Source: G963667075 sp963667075
GTDB lineage: Bacteria; Pseudomonadota; Alphaproteobacteria; Micavibrionales; Micavibrionaceae
NCBI GenBank assembly: GCA_963667075.1
Contig: OY762938.1
Location: forward strand, 310,001-374,000
DNA: 64,000 nt
Reading direction: 5' to 3'
Shown: positions 52,237 to 61,634 of the stretch, piece by piece
Position numbering within the stretch: the stretch's first letter is position 1
Layout: each line of letters opens with the position of its first letter
Program-made: the position numbers and the translations under genes
Notes under the pieces: generated by a model
Told to the model about the DNA's origin: nothing
Seen by the model: only the letters and a program-made list of their open reading frames with translations
The model's database searches: none

Positions 52237-52680
52237 TTATCGACGCAACGTAGCAATTGCTTCGGTTGCAAGTTCATCGGCTCTTTCATTGCCCGGGTCC
52301 CCGGCATGGCCTTTGACCCAGAAAAAGCTAACGTCATATTGTGCCAAAAGAGTATCAAGCCGCACCCATAAGTCCTGATTTTTAACGGGCTTTTTGGACG
52401 CTGTTTTCCAGCCTTTTGCTTTCCAGCCGGCCATCCATTCTAAAACCCCTTTGCGCAGATATTGACTATCCGTATAGAGATGCACGGGAATCGGTTTTTT
52501 TAAGGACTCCAGTGCTTTAATCGCAGCGGTGAGTTCCATGCGGTTATTTGTGGTTTCCGCCTCCCCGCCAGAGAGTTCTTTTTCATGTCCGTTCCACATG
52601 AGCAGTGCGCCCCAGCCTCCGGGCCCCGGATTGCCACTACAGGCCCCGTCTGTATAAATTGTGATAACCTGATCTGACAT
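52237..52680 (-). CDS. rnhA: Ribonuclease HI
   Basis: RNase H of 147 residues, degrading RNA in RNA-DNA hybrids. Active-site residues D11 (IYTDGACSGNPGPGGW), E49 (NNRMELTAA), D71 (LYTDSQYLRKG) and D135 (GNERADELA) are present, plus H125 (VKGHAG). The ATG is eight bases from the thrB stop. ispH-thrB-rnhA is a usual alphaproteobacterial order. Confidence 0.97.
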   Translation of the reverse strand: MSDQVITIYTDGACSGNPGPGGWGALLMWNGHEKELSGGEAETTNNRMELTAAIKALESLKKPIPVHLYTDSQYLRKGVLEWMAGWKAKGWKTASKKPVKNQDLWVRLDTLLAQYDVSFFWVKGHAGDPGNERADELATEAIATLRR

Positions 52681-52688
52681 GGTAAGAA

Positions 52689-53636
52689 TTAGTGCTCCTG
52701 CGCCTGATGATATTTTAATTTGGCGACATATTCCGCCGGGCTTTTAGGCTTAACAAATTCATCCCCGGGATGAAACAGAAAATCATGAAGACGGGTCATC
52801 AAAATTCTTAAAGCCGCCGCCCGACACATCAGTGAAAAATGCTTTTTTTCATTCGTTTCCAGTGGTCTTACCGACTCATAGGCCTGCATAAAGGCCTCAA
52901 ATCGTTCTGTATCAGGTCGATCCGCCTCATCAAAACACCAGGCGTTTAACACAAGAGCCAGATCATAAAGAAGAAAATCAGAACAGGAAAAATAGAAATC
53001 AATGACTCCGTATGTTTTTCCCTCTTTAAAAAAGACATTGTCCGGGAACATATCGGCATGCACAACCGCTTTTGGTAAATCTACCGGCATGTTATTTTCC
53101 AGATAGGACAGCTCTTCTTCCAGCAAAGCCGCGAGTCCTTCTTCTACGTCATCCGCTCTTGATTTTGTCTTTTCAAACAGTTCTTTCCAGGCAGGTAAGC
53201 CCATCGTATTGGGCTTTGATTGATCAAACCGGCCGGACGAGACATGCATCTTTGCCAGATACGCCCCAAGATCGGCACAATGCCCGGCCGTAATATCCGC
53301 CGGCACGACCCCGGCCCCATCAAGAAAGGAGACGATAACCGCAGGTTTCCCCTTCAAACGGGTAATAATCTGTCCTGTTCGAGTGGGTAGTGCTTTGGGA
53401 CACCTGATGTCTCGCCTATTCAAAAAATCTGTATAAGCAAAGAAAAAAGGAAGGTCCTCTGCCCTGACGCGCTTTTCAAAAACAGTCAGGACGAAACGGC
53501 CTCTATCTGTAAAGAGATGATAATTAGTATTTTCAACACCAGCCAGAATACCTTCGAACGAGACAAACAAACCCAGATCATATTGTCTGAGAAAAGAAAC
53601 AAGATCTTCCTGTGTCATTTTTGTATAAACTGCCAT
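52689..53636 (-). CDS. thrB: Homoserine kinase (ThrB2, APH-fold)
   Basis: Homoserine kinase of the aminoglycoside-phosphotransferase fold, 315 residues, in threonine synthesis. Motifs: EGILAGVENTNYHLFTDRGR, the catalytic loop VVHADMFPDNVFF, the metal-binding VIDFYFSCSD, and VLNAWCFDEADR. This type replaces the GHMP kinase in many alphaproteobacteria. It lies 59 bases after ispH. Confidence 0.93.
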   Translation of the reverse strand: MAVYTKMTQEDLVSFLRQYDLGLFVSFEGILAGVENTNYHLFTDRGRFVLTVFEKRVRAEDLPFFFAYTDFLNRRDIRCPKALPTRTGQIITRLKGKPAVIVSFLDGAGVVPADITAGHCADLGAYLAKMHVSSGRFDQSKPNTMGLPAWKELFEKTKSRADDVEEGLAALLEEELSYLENNMPVDLPKAVVHADMFPDNVFFKEGKTYGVIDFYFSCSDFLLYDLALVLNAWCFDEADRPDTERFEAFMQAYESVRPLETNEKKHFSLMCRAAALRILMTRLHDFLFHPGDEFVKPKSPAEYVAKLKYHQAQEH

Positions 53637-53695
53637 CGTACCTGTATCGTTGCACCAAACAGAGACAGGCGCAAGATTACGCCTTCCTTTTTCTT

Positions 53696-54640
53696 CTAGC
53701 GCAGAATACGCGGCACGTTAAAGACTGTATTCTCCTCGACAAAAACGACAGGCTCCAGTTCAACACAAAAACGTTCCTGCAGCGCCTCAATAACTTCATT
53801 CACCAGTACCTCCGGGGCCGATGCGCCAGCGGTTAAGCCCATAATTTTTATATCTTCAAACCAGTCCCAGTCTATGTCAGAGGCCCGTTGTAACAAGGCC
53901 GCCTTTTTACAGCCATAGGCTTTGCCAACTTCCACAAGCCGGTTTGAGTTTGAAGAATTCGGCGCACCAATAACAATCAGCCCATCCACGCGTCCTGCCA
54001 CATCACGCACAGCCGCTTGCCGATTCGTTGTTGCGTAACAGATATCCTCACGCAGTGGCTGTTCAATATTCGGGAAACGTTCTTTTAATACAGCCACAAT
54101 TTCAGCCGTATCATCAACCGATAACGTCGTTTGCGTACAATACGCCAGTGTTTTACTCTGATCAAACGCTATTGTTTTAGCATCCTCAACCGTTTCTATT
54201 AGGGACACCGCCCCTTTCGGGAGCTGTCCCATTGTGCCGGTGACTTCCGGATGTCCTTCATGCCCGATCAAAATCAGATGATGCCCTTGTTCATAATGAC
54301 GTTCAGCCTCCCTGTGAACCTTATTCACCAAAGGACATGTTGCATCTATAAAGAACATTTTACGTCTTTGCGCTTCTTCCGGGACTGCTTTGGGCACGCC
54401 ATGTGCAGAGAAGATAACGGGGCGCCCATCATCCGGTATCTCTTTAAGAGACTCCACAAAAACAGCCCCCTGCTCTTTTAACGTCTCAACCACAAAACGG
54501 TTATGAACAATCTCATGCCGGACGTAGACAGGCGCACCATATTTCTTTAAAGTGCGCTCCACAATTTGAATAGCTCTGTCAACGCCAGCGCAAAAGCCAC
54601 GCGGTGAAGCCAGTAATATTTTTAAGACAGGTTTATCCAT
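53696..54640 (-). CDS. ispH: 4-hydroxy-3-methylbut-2-enyl diphosphate reductase
   Basis: Last enzyme of the MEP isoprenoid pathway, 314 residues, with a [4Fe-4S] cluster. The three Cys ligands are in RGFCAGVDRA, DATCPLVNKVH and EDICYATTNRQ. HGVPKAV, GHEGHPEVTGTMGQ and GLTAGASAPE are further signatures. It complements dxs and ispA farther along. Confidence 0.97.
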   Translation of the reverse strand: MDKPVLKILLASPRGFCAGVDRAIQIVERTLKKYGAPVYVRHEIVHNRFVVETLKEQGAVFVESLKEIPDDGRPVIFSAHGVPKAVPEEAQRRKMFFIDATCPLVNKVHREAERHYEQGHHLILIGHEGHPEVTGTMGQLPKGAVSLIETVEDAKTIAFDQSKTLAYCTQTTLSVDDTAEIVAVLKERFPNIEQPLREDICYATTNRQAAVRDVAGRVDGLIVIGAPNSSNSNRLVEVGKAYGCKKAALLQRASDIDWDWFEDIKIMGLTAGASAPEVLVNEVIEALQERFCVELEPVVFVEENTVFNVPRILR

Positions 54641-54755
54641 AGGCTCCTATATACGGAATTACAGGCAAACTTGCCACAGCTTTTATTTAGGTTATTTTTG
54701 TGGCATTCATTTTTTTAAAGACAAACTTGAAGACGAAGATTAAGGATTACACATA

Positions 54756-55391
54756 ATGAATAGGACTGCTATTTTATCACTTACGATCGCCGGACTTTTA
54801 TCACTGCCGGCCTGTGCTATCGTTGACAACACCGTTGATACGATCGCCAGCATAGAAATCCCAACCTTCTTTTCTACAAACGCCACAGACAGTAGCAAAA
54901 CACCTAGAAGAGAATCTATGCCTACAGCCCCTGACAACTGCCCCAAAGTCCAGCTTGTTAAAGACCTCTCTTCACTAACCCAGTTTGAAGATCCCGCAAG
55001 TCCTAGAGAATCAAGAAAAATCTCTGAGACTTCCATTACAAGACTTAACAGCTCATGCGCCTATGAAAATGAAAACGTTAACATAGAGCTTTATATAACC
55101 TTTGATGGAAAAATAGGCCCGAAAGGACGGATGAGACCTGGCGATGAAGCCTTCTTTTCTTACCCTTACTTTATTGCGATCACGGATGAAAATAACGAAA
55201 TCATTTCAAAAGATGTTTTCGGCGTCTCTTTTTCCTATCCAAAAGGAAAGAACGAGCAGACCTACAGCAATCAGGTATCACAATCTATTCCGACCCCCGA
55301 TAAAGCAGCAGGCAAAAACTATAATGTTCTTGTCGGCTTCCAGCTCACACAGGAAGAACTGTCGTATAACCGCAGCAATATGATGGATTAG
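54756..55391 (+). CDS. Lipoprotein of unknown function
   Basis: A 211-residue lipoprotein with lipobox LPAC (MNRTAILSLTIAGLLSLPAC, Cys at residue 20). The mature part has a Thr/Ser/Pro-rich linker then a beta-rich domain (NIELYITFDGKIGPKGRMRP, YFIAITDENNEIISKDVFGV) like a small immunoglobulin-type fold. Two more Cys (NCPKV, SSCAYE) may pair. No family assigned. It is divergent from ispH, and a terminator follows. Confidence 0.75.
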   Translation: MNRTAILSLTIAGLLSLPACAIVDNTVDTIASIEIPTFFSTNATDSSKTPRRESMPTAPDNCPKVQLVKDLSSLTQFEDPASPRESRKISETSITRLNSSCAYENENVNIELYITFDGKIGPKGRMRPGDEAFFSYPYFIAITDENNEIISKDVFGVSFSYPKGKNEQTYSNQVSQSIPTPDKAAGKNYNVLVGFQLTQEELSYNRSNMMD

Positions 55392-55399
55392 CTTAACAC

Positions 55400-55425
55400 C
55401 CCCTTCCCCTTAGGGGCGGGGTTTT
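55400..55425 (+). terminator. Probable terminator after the lipoprotein gene
   Basis: CCCC-TT-CCCC pairs with GGGG-C-GGGG around TTA, and TTTT follows at 55422. Confidence 0.7.
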
Positions 55426-55586
55426 CACACTAGGGAGGATCATAAAAATGCTGCAGCACAGCAGTATTTGAGGATTTGTTTTTCTTATCCACATTGCAGA
55501 TATGAATAATATTGACAGAAAATTATACTTACGGTTAACTGACCGCTGGCTTTATTTTTTTGTTTAATAAACCAAGAAACAGCACA

Positions 55587-55724
55587 ATGAAAAATATTTT
55601 TAGAATGGGATATGCTGCCTCGGATGGATACGACAAGCATCTTCCCCAAAGCGGCTTTCTTTTGCACTCAGCACATCACTCAGCACATAGTGTATTTGAC
55701 AGAAATAACACACGTTCATGCTGA
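55587..55724 (+). CDS. Possible 45-residue protein (weak)
   Basis: An ATG frame of 45 codons (MKNIFRMGYAASDGYDKHLP ...) occupies part of the 350-base gap before the HDAC-like gene. It has no good ribosome site and an odd composition, with a HSAHHSAHS stretch. A separate seven-codon frame (MLQHSSI) at 55448 has a GGGAGGA site. The rest of the gap shows nothing I can name. Confidence 0.2.
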   Translation: MKNIFRMGYAASDGYDKHLPQSGFLLHSAHHSAHSVFDRNNTRSC

Positions 55725-55744
55725 ACTAGATCATTGATTTAAAA

Positions 55745-56674
55745 ATGAAGACCAGAATATACACGCATAAAGCCTGCTTGGACCATATAACCTCCCCCGG
55801 ACACCCTGATCAGGCACATCGTCTGGAAGCTCTTTACGAGTTATTTGAAAAAGCACAGCTATTTTCTAACATTGATGTTATTGAAGCGCCGCTTGCAGAA
55901 AAAAAAGACCTCTATCTGGCCCATCCGCCCTTTTATGTTGGCTCTATAGAGGACTCTATTCCACAGTACGGCACCGTCCTTTTAGATGACGGCGATACAG
56001 AAGTATCCCCTGGCTCTGAAGAAGCCGCCTACCGGTCTGTTGGTGCCGTAATCAAAGCGGTTGACGATGTCATGAATAAGGAAACAGAAACCGCTTTTTG
56101 TGCAGTACGCCCCCCGGGCCACCATGCGATCTCTGCCAGTGCTCTCGGGTTTTGTATCTTCTCAAATCTCTTTATTGGCGCACGTTACGCACAAGAGCAG
56201 TATGGTGTAAAAAAGATCGCTATCGTTGACTTTGATCTGCATCACGGGAACGGCACCGAATTACTAACCCGAAATGCCAAAGATATTTTCTTTATTTCAT
56301 CGCATCAGTTTCCTTTCTTTCCGGGCACCGGGGATCCTCAGTATGACTTAAAGCACAAGATCATGAGCCTTCCCCTCTCTGCCGGTGATGACGGTTCTGC
56401 TTTTAGAAAAGCATATGAGGAAGAAGCCTTTCCCGCCTTGAACGAATTTAAACCAGAACTGATTATGATTTCAGCCGGTTTTGACGGCCATAGAGATGAT
56501 CCAACAGGTGACCTGAACCTGCTTGAAGAGGATTATGCCTGGATAACAAAAGAAGTGAAAAAAATTGCAGCAAAGTATTGCGACAATAAAATCATTTCAG
56601 TGCTTGAAGGCGGCTATAACATGGAAGCCCTAAAGAACAGCGTAACAGCACATATAAAAGCCCTGTCGACCTGA
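55745..56674 (+). CDS. Histone deacetylase-like family hydrolase
   Basis: A 309-residue zinc deacetylase of the HDAC/acetoin-utilisation superfamily. Active-site parts: VRPPGHHA, VDFDLHHGNGTELL (Asp/His ligands), SSHQFPFFPGTG, and ISAGFDGHRDDPTGDLNL (Asp ligand), with EGGYN near the end. Bacterial members deacetylate polyamines or proteins; the substrate is not evident. It stands upstream of xseB-ispA-dxs as in many related genomes, here separated by a pentapeptide-repeat gene. Confidence 0.92.
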   Translation: MKTRIYTHKACLDHITSPGHPDQAHRLEALYELFEKAQLFSNIDVIEAPLAEKKDLYLAHPPFYVGSIEDSIPQYGTVLLDDGDTEVSPGSEEAAYRSVGAVIKAVDDVMNKETETAFCAVRPPGHHAISASALGFCIFSNLFIGARYAQEQYGVKKIAIVDFDLHHGNGTELLTRNAKDIFFISSHQFPFFPGTGDPQYDLKHKIMSLPLSAGDDGSAFRKAYEEEAFPALNEFKPELIMISAGFDGHRDDPTGDLNLLEEDYAWITKEVKKIAAKYCDNKIISVLEGGYNMEALKNSVTAHIKALST

Positions 56675-56748
56675 TTTAAAAAGTTGCCGACTCTCTCTCT
56701 ATCTTGTATAAAAACTGAATACCCAACACCCCTTGCACGGAGATTTTT

Positions 56749-57348
56749 ATGAACAGGTTGTCATCTCTCTTTTTGTTCTCGACTCTCATTATGTCCACCC
56801 CCGCCCTGGCAGAGGAGTCGCATGTAAGAATTGACCTTCCGGGCATGACCATCATAGCCGATGAAAACAGTGCCTCAGTAGAAGGAACCAGTGTTGATAT
56901 TGAAACCGAAAACACAGCAACAAACGATATAGCTGGCGATATAGCTGGCGATATAGCTGGCGATATGGCCGACGACACAGACGATGACGATATAATTGGT
57001 ATTGATACCATTGATATGGATCTGGAAAACGAAACCATCATAGACCGGGACTTCTCCGGTCAGGATTTTAGAGGAAGACTCTTCACCAATGCCACCCTTA
57101 TCGACGTCTCTTTTCAAGGGGCCGATTTAAGCGAAGCAAATTTCGTCAATGCGACATTCAGAAACTGCGACCTAAGCGACGCTAACCTGACGGCTGCCAA
57201 TTTCATGAACGTCGAGTTTGAGGACTCTATCCTGACAGACGCCCATGTAGAGGACGCGTCCTTCGTCAATGCTTCATTTGTAAACACAGACACAAGCGGC
57301 GTTGACTTTTCAAACGCCAATACGACAAACACAGACTTCGGGGATTAG
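56749..57348 (+). CDS. Secreted pentapeptide-repeat protein
   Basis: A 199-residue exported protein. The signal peptide ends ALA (residues 1-21). A low-complexity acidic linker with DIAGDIAGDIAGDMADDTDD comes from a 12-base tandem repeat at 56935-56970. From about residue 100 the pentapeptide pattern begins (F/L at every fifth position: DFSGQDFRGR, GADLSEANFVNATFRN, CDLSDANLTAANFMN), a right-handed quadrilateral helix. The stop codon lies in the loop of a nine-base stem-loop. Ligand unknown. Confidence 0.85.
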   Translation: MNRLSSLFLFSTLIMSTPALAEESHVRIDLPGMTIIADENSASVEGTSVDIETENTATNDIAGDIAGDIAGDMADDTDDDDIIGIDTIDMDLENETIIDRDFSGQDFRGRLFTNATLIDVSFQGADLSEANFVNATFRNCDLSDANLTAANFMNVEFEDSILTDAHVEDASFVNASFVNTDTSGVDFSNANTTNTDFGD

Positions 57349-57359
57349 AACCGAAGTCT
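57333..57359. repeat. Nine-base stem-loop over the pentapeptide gene stop
   Basis: AGACTTCGG (57333-57341) pairs exactly with CCGAAGTCT (57351-57359); the TAG stop lies in the nine-base loop. No T run follows, so it is not a standard intrinsic terminator. Confidence 0.7.
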
Positions 57360-57386
57360 CACGCCGTCCTGCGATGACAAGGATAT

Positions 57387-57524
57387 CTACAGGCGGCGCA
57401 AGGAAAGTATCTCGTTAACCCTGCTCACATGCTGTGCTTCCTGACCTTGGAGCGTTTGTACAGCGAAACTGTCCAGTTTTTTTCCTGCCAGATAATCGAA
57501 ATCTCTTTTTAAACCGGTAACCAT
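57387..57524 (-). CDS. Small hypothetical protein (45 aa)
   Basis: A 45-residue frame, MVTGLKRDFDYLAGKKLDSF to NEILSLRRL, with an AAGGAAGG ribosome site just upstream. It looks helical and soluble. It accounts for part of the 390-base gap 57349-57741. I see no family and no partner gene nearby on the minus strand; otherwise the gap shows only AT-rich DNA before xseB. Confidence 0.5.
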   Translation of the reverse strand: MVTGLKRDFDYLAGKKLDSFAVQTLQGQEAQHVSRVNEILSLRRL

Positions 57525-57741
57525 AACAACCTTCCTTTCTTGTACGCGGGTTTCTTTAAAACTCTTCCCGCTGAAAGTTATCCATAATTAAAGTATACCC
57601 TTTTTAAGCCCCCACGAGTTGTGCTTTTTTTGCGCATCTGCTCTGCTTCATCGCCATAGTGGGGTTATTTAATAATGGAAATGAGTCAGATTTTGACTTA
57701 TACTCGTGGGCTTGTGAGACTGGAAAAAGGACACTTGAGAC

Positions 57742-57999
57742 ATGGCAAAACAAAGCGCAGCGCAAGACAGTGCCGTAGAAGATATGAGTTTTGAAGAATC
57801 ATTATCCGCACTTGAAGCCATCGTCCAAAGCCTTGAAACCGGGAAGGCCTCTTTAGACGATTCTATTTCGGCCTATGAACGTGGCATAGCCCTCAAAAAA
57901 CATTGTGAGAAAAGGCTAAATGACGCGAAAATGAAAATTGAGAAAATCAGCGTCCAGAAAGACGGTTCTATTGAAACAAACGCTTTTGAAACTGAATAA
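57742..57999 (+). CDS. xseB: Exodeoxyribonuclease VII small subunit
   Basis: An 85-residue XseB, forming ExoVII with XseA. The conserved SFEESLSALEAIVQSLETGK, LDDSISAYERGIALKKHCEK and the C-terminal helix are all present. xseB-ispA-dxs is a standard order. ispA follows after 21 bases. Confidence 0.95.
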   Translation: MAKQSAAQDSAVEDMSFEESLSALEAIVQSLETGKASLDDSISAYERGIALKKHCEKRLNDAKMKIEKISVQKDGSIETNAFETE

Positions 58000-58020
58000 C
58001 ACAGCACAGGAACAAGACAC

Positions 58021-58932
58021 ATGGCCCCTTCCCCAAGAGACGCAAACCCGGAACTCCAAAATGATATGGAGACCGTCTCCAATGAGATAGAAAAAACGAT
58101 TGAGCGCTTACTCCCTGAAACAGATCTTCCCGAAAACTCTTTGTATGAAGCCATGAGACATGGCACCTTGGGCGGCGGCAAAAGACTGCGTCCCTATATG
58201 TTAATGAAATCTGCCGCGCTCTTTAATGTAAATCCGACAAGAGCCAGAAGAACCGCCGCCGCACTGGAATTTGTTCATTGCTATTCTCTGATCCATGACG
58301 ATCTGCCTGCTATGGATGATTCTTCTATGCGCCGGGGAAAGCCTTCTGTACACGCAGCCTACGGCGAAGCCACAGCCATTCTGGCAGGTGATGCGCTTTT
58401 AACGCGTGCTTTTCAGATTTTATCAGAACCGGAAACACATGAAGACCCGCATGTTCGGTGCCGCCTTATTGAAGGCTTGGCAAAAGCATCCGGTGACAGG
58501 GGCATGGTTGGCGGACAAATGCTTGATCTGGTTGCAGAAAACAGGGAATTTGATCTTGGCACCATAGGCCGTCTGCAACGCATGAAAACAGGTATGCTGT
58601 TCTCCTTTGCCTGTGAAAGCGGTGCTATTTTAGGCCGGGCCGATGAACCACACAGAAAAGCGTTAAGAAACTACGCTCACGATCTTGGCCTGGCCTTTCA
58701 GGTCACAGATGATATTCTGGACGTTGAAGCAGACCCTTCGGAAACAGGAAAACCCGCCAATCAGGATGAACAGGCCGGGAAAGCGACTTTTGTCTCTACC
58801 ATGGGTAAAGACCAGGCAAAGCAACGCGCTGAAATGCTCATACATCAAGCAATCAGGCACTTGCATATTTTTGAAGGCAGAGCACAAGCCTTAAGAAACC
58901 TTGCGTTATATGTACTTGAAAGACGCGCATAA
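58021..58932 (+). CDS. ispA: Polyprenyl (farnesyl) diphosphate synthase
   Basis: Short-chain prenyl synthase of 303 residues, probably making FPP. It has GGGKRLRPYML, the first Asp-rich motif in SLIHDDLPAMDDSSMRRGKP (residues 89-108) and the second in LAFQVTDDILDVEADPSETG. The type with two extra residues in the first motif (DDLPAMDD) is usual for bacterial FPP synthases. Its end overlaps the upstream frame of dxs. Confidence 0.95.
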   Translation: MAPSPRDANPELQNDMETVSNEIEKTIERLLPETDLPENSLYEAMRHGTLGGGKRLRPYMLMKSAALFNVNPTRARRTAAALEFVHCYSLIHDDLPAMDDSSMRRGKPSVHAAYGEATAILAGDALLTRAFQILSEPETHEDPHVRCRLIEGLAKASGDRGMVGGQMLDLVAENREFDLGTIGRLQRMKTGMLFSFACESGAILGRADEPHRKALRNYAHDLGLAFQVTDDILDVEADPSETGKPANQDEQAGKATFVSTMGKDQAKQRAEMLIHQAIRHLHIFEGRAQALRNLALYVLERRA

Positions 58933-58939
58933 AGATGTT

Positions 58940-60871
58940 ATGAAAACGGCCATGAGCCCAAAACTAAATATTATTGACACCCCATCCCATGCGGAAGAGC
59001 CTTCTTCTCTTCTGGGCAGAGTCGCTGATCCTAAGGATCTTCGAGGTCTTTCTGCCGCCGCGCTCAAAGAAATTGCGGCAGATGTCAGACGGGATATCAT
59101 ACAAACGGTATCAAAAACAGGTGGGCATTTAGGCGCAAGCCTTGGTGTTGTTGAACTGTCCGTTGCTTTGCATGCCACATTTAATACGCCTGAAGATCGT
59201 CTGATCTGGGATGTCGGACACCAGTGCTATGCCCATAAAATTCTAACCGGACGACGCGATAAAATGAGCACGCTTCGTAAAGGCGGCGGCCTGTCCGGTT
59301 TTACAAAACGGTCAGAGAGTGCCTATGATCCCTTTGGAGCGGGCCACTGTTCAACCTCTATCTCTGCCGGTCTTGGTATGGCCGTGGCCAGAGATCTGGG
59401 CCAAAAAGACCATGATATTATATGCGTCATTGGCGATGGCTCCATGTCTGCCGGCATGGCGTATGAAGCGATGAATAACGCAGGTGCCCTGAAAAGCCGT
59501 ATGATTGTCATTCTTAATGATAATGACATGTCCATTTCGCCCCCCGTTGGGGCTTTAAGCAAACATCTGACTAAAATTGTCTCATCCAATCCCTATATCG
59601 ACGCACGCGATATGGCCAAGCAGTTTTCCAGTTTTCTCCCCAAACCGTTAAAGGAAGCCGCCAGAAAAGCAGAAGAAACAGCTAGAGCCGCCCTTGGTGG
59701 CGGCACCTTGTTTGAAGAAATGGGCTTTTACTATATCGGTCCGATAGACGGGCATAATATGGATCAACTTCTCCCGGTCCTGAACAATATAAAAAACGCA
59801 AAGCGCAAAGTCCCTGTTCTTCTCCATGTCCTGACACAAAAAGGAAAAGGATACGGGCCGGCGGAACGTGCCCCTGACAAAATGCACGGTGTCGGGCGTT
59901 TCAATGTCGTCACCGGCACACAATCAAAACCAGACAACCAGCATCCAACCTATACAAGAGTCTTCTCCGACAGCCTTATCCGTGAAGCCAGAAAAGATGA
60001 CAAGATTGTTGCTGTTACGGCTGCTATGCCGGCCGGCACAGGCCTTGACCGCTTTGAAGAAAACTTCCCCAACAGATTATTTGATGTCGGTATCGCAGAA
60101 CAGCATGCTGTTACCTTCGCCGCCGGGCTGGCTGCAGAAGGATACAAACCTTTCTGCGCTATGTATTCTACCTTTTTACAACGGGCCTACGATCAGATCG
60201 TGCATGATGTCGCCTTGCAGAATCTGCCCGTTCGCTTTGCGATTGACCGGGCCGGCCTCGTGGGGGACGATGGCGCGACACATGCCGGTGCCTTTGATAC
60301 AGCCTTCCTTATTAACCTGCCCAACATGGTCCTTATGGCCGCCGCAGATGAGGCTGAGCTTTCTCACATGGTCACGACAGCCGCACATTATGATAAAGGC
60401 CCTATTGCTTTTCGCTACCCACGCGGCCATGGCCCCGGCACAGCGTTACCTGATGAAGGAAAGATTCTGCCCATTGGTAAAGGCCGCATTATAAAAGAAG
60501 GCACAGATATCGCTATTTTAAGCTACGGCACACGCCTTGAAGAAAGCGTAAAAGCCGCTGATATACTTAAGAAAAAAGGCGTTTCAGCCACGGTAGCCGA
60601 TGCCCGTTTTGCCAAACCGCTCGACAAAGCATTAATTCAGGACTTGTTTAATCGTCATCATACGGTTATTACAGTGGAAGAAGGTGTGCAAGGTGGCTTT
60701 GGCAGTGCGGTATTGTCATTTGCCTCAGAAAACGGACTACTAGACGGAAATGTGAGAATAAGAACGATGGCACTTCCCGATCGCTTTGAAGACCATGACA
60801 CACCCTATAAACAATATGATCGAGCTGCACTGAATGCAAAGCACATAGCGGAAAAAGCTCTTTTGGTGTAA
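58940..60871 (+). CDS. dxs: 1-deoxy-D-xylulose-5-phosphate synthase
   Basis: First enzyme of the MEP pathway, thiamine-diphosphate-dependent, about 643 residues. TPP-binding GDGSMSAGMAYEAMNNAG, WDVGHQCYAHKILTGR and GAGHCSTSISAGLGMA are in the N-terminal half. The pyrimidine domain has DVGIAEQHAVTFAAGLA and GPIAFRYPRG. Starts at ATG 58940 or 58952 are equally possible; neither has a strong ribosome site. Coupled with ispA. Confidence 0.96.
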   Translation: MKTAMSPKLNIIDTPSHAEEPSSLLGRVADPKDLRGLSAAALKEIAADVRRDIIQTVSKTGGHLGASLGVVELSVALHATFNTPEDRLIWDVGHQCYAHKILTGRRDKMSTLRKGGGLSGFTKRSESAYDPFGAGHCSTSISAGLGMAVARDLGQKDHDIICVIGDGSMSAGMAYEAMNNAGALKSRMIVILNDNDMSISPPVGALSKHLTKIVSSNPYIDARDMAKQFSSFLPKPLKEAARKAEETARAALGGGTLFEEMGFYYIGPIDGHNMDQLLPVLNNIKNAKRKVPVLLHVLTQKGKGYGPAERAPDKMHGVGRFNVVTGTQSKPDNQHPTYTRVFSDSLIREARKDDKIVAVTAAMPAGTGLDRFEENFPNRLFDVGIAEQHAVTFAAGLAAEGYKPFCAMYSTFLQRAYDQIVHDVALQNLPVRFAIDRAGLVGDDGATHAGAFDTAFLINLPNMVLMAAADEAELSHMVTTAAHYDKGPIAFRYPRGHGPGTALPDEGKILPIGKGRIIKEGTDIAILSYGTRLEESVKAADILKKKGVSATVADARFAKPLDKALIQDLFNRHHTVITVEEGVQGGFGSAVLSFASENGLLDGNVRIRTMALPDRFEDHDTPYKQYDRAALNAKHIAEKALLV

Positions 60872-60885
60872 TAGGAAAAATCTTC

Positions 60886-61596
60886 TTGAATAGTCTTACG
60901 ATGGCCCCGGCAATGACACTGGAACGACCAACAGTTATTTTATTTGATATGGATGGGACAACCGTCCGTCACGTCAATCCTAAACTTCTCCAGCTTTTGG
61001 AGGTTCTGGATAGCATTCTTTATAAAATAAGCTCCTTTTTTTCCAATAAAGATCCTGACAAATTGCCCCTGCAAGCCCCATCACACAAGCGGCCCAAGCT
61101 TCTGGTCCACAGAACGATGCATAAAATAAGAAGAAAGCCTGTAGACCAGATTGTCGAACCCTGCCCCGGTATTCGTGCACTGCTTAACCTGATCAAAGAG
61201 CACCAGATCCCAACAGCCGTTGTCAGTAACGGCTTAGGCGAAGGATATGGTTACGATATTTTAGAAAAATTCGACCTTGATCAATATTTTAACGGGAAGG
61301 TCTTTCGCGAAGACATCCAAATATCAAAGCCACACCCCGACCCTATTTTAAAAGCCATTGAAGCCACCGGACACAAAATCACAAAACAAGATGTTGTCTG
61401 GTATATTGGAGACAATAGGAAAGACATAACAGCCGCCATCGCCGCCATGGCCCACCTGCCATGCAAAATCCAACCCATCTCATACGGCATGAAAGCCAAT
61501 CTCGGCATCCTCGAACACAACATCAGCCGCGACCACATCATTACCACCTATTACGAATTTACGGCGAAGTTGAGAGCCTTGCTATCCGGTAGCTAA
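60886..61596 (+). CDS. HAD family hydrolase (phosphoglycolate phosphatase-like)
   Basis: A 236-residue HAD-superfamily phosphatase. Motif I is ILFDMDGTTVRHVNP, motif II includes TAVVSNGLG, motif III lies in KPHPDPILKAIEA and motif IV in VWYIGDNRKDITAA. A helical cap lies between motifs I and II. The TTG start 60886 has AGGA nine bases upstream; ATG 60901 lacks one. It follows dxs by 14 bases in place of the tlyA common in related genomes. Substrate not assigned. Confidence 0.88.
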   Translation: MNSLTMAPAMTLERPTVILFDMDGTTVRHVNPKLLQLLEVLDSILYKISSFFSNKDPDKLPLQAPSHKRPKLLVHRTMHKIRRKPVDQIVEPCPGIRALLNLIKEHQIPTAVVSNGLGEGYGYDILEKFDLDQYFNGKVFREDIQISKPHPDPILKAIEATGHKITKQDVVWYIGDNRKDITAAIAAMAHLPCKIQPISYGMKANLGILEHNISRDHIITTYYEFTAKLRALLSGS

Positions 61597-61634
61597 AATA
61601 TATAGTCATTCTCATTTAAGAATCCGACATCCAA

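Noticed and set aside
57333..57359. Stem-loop as an intrinsic terminator
   Set aside because: No T run follows on either strand.
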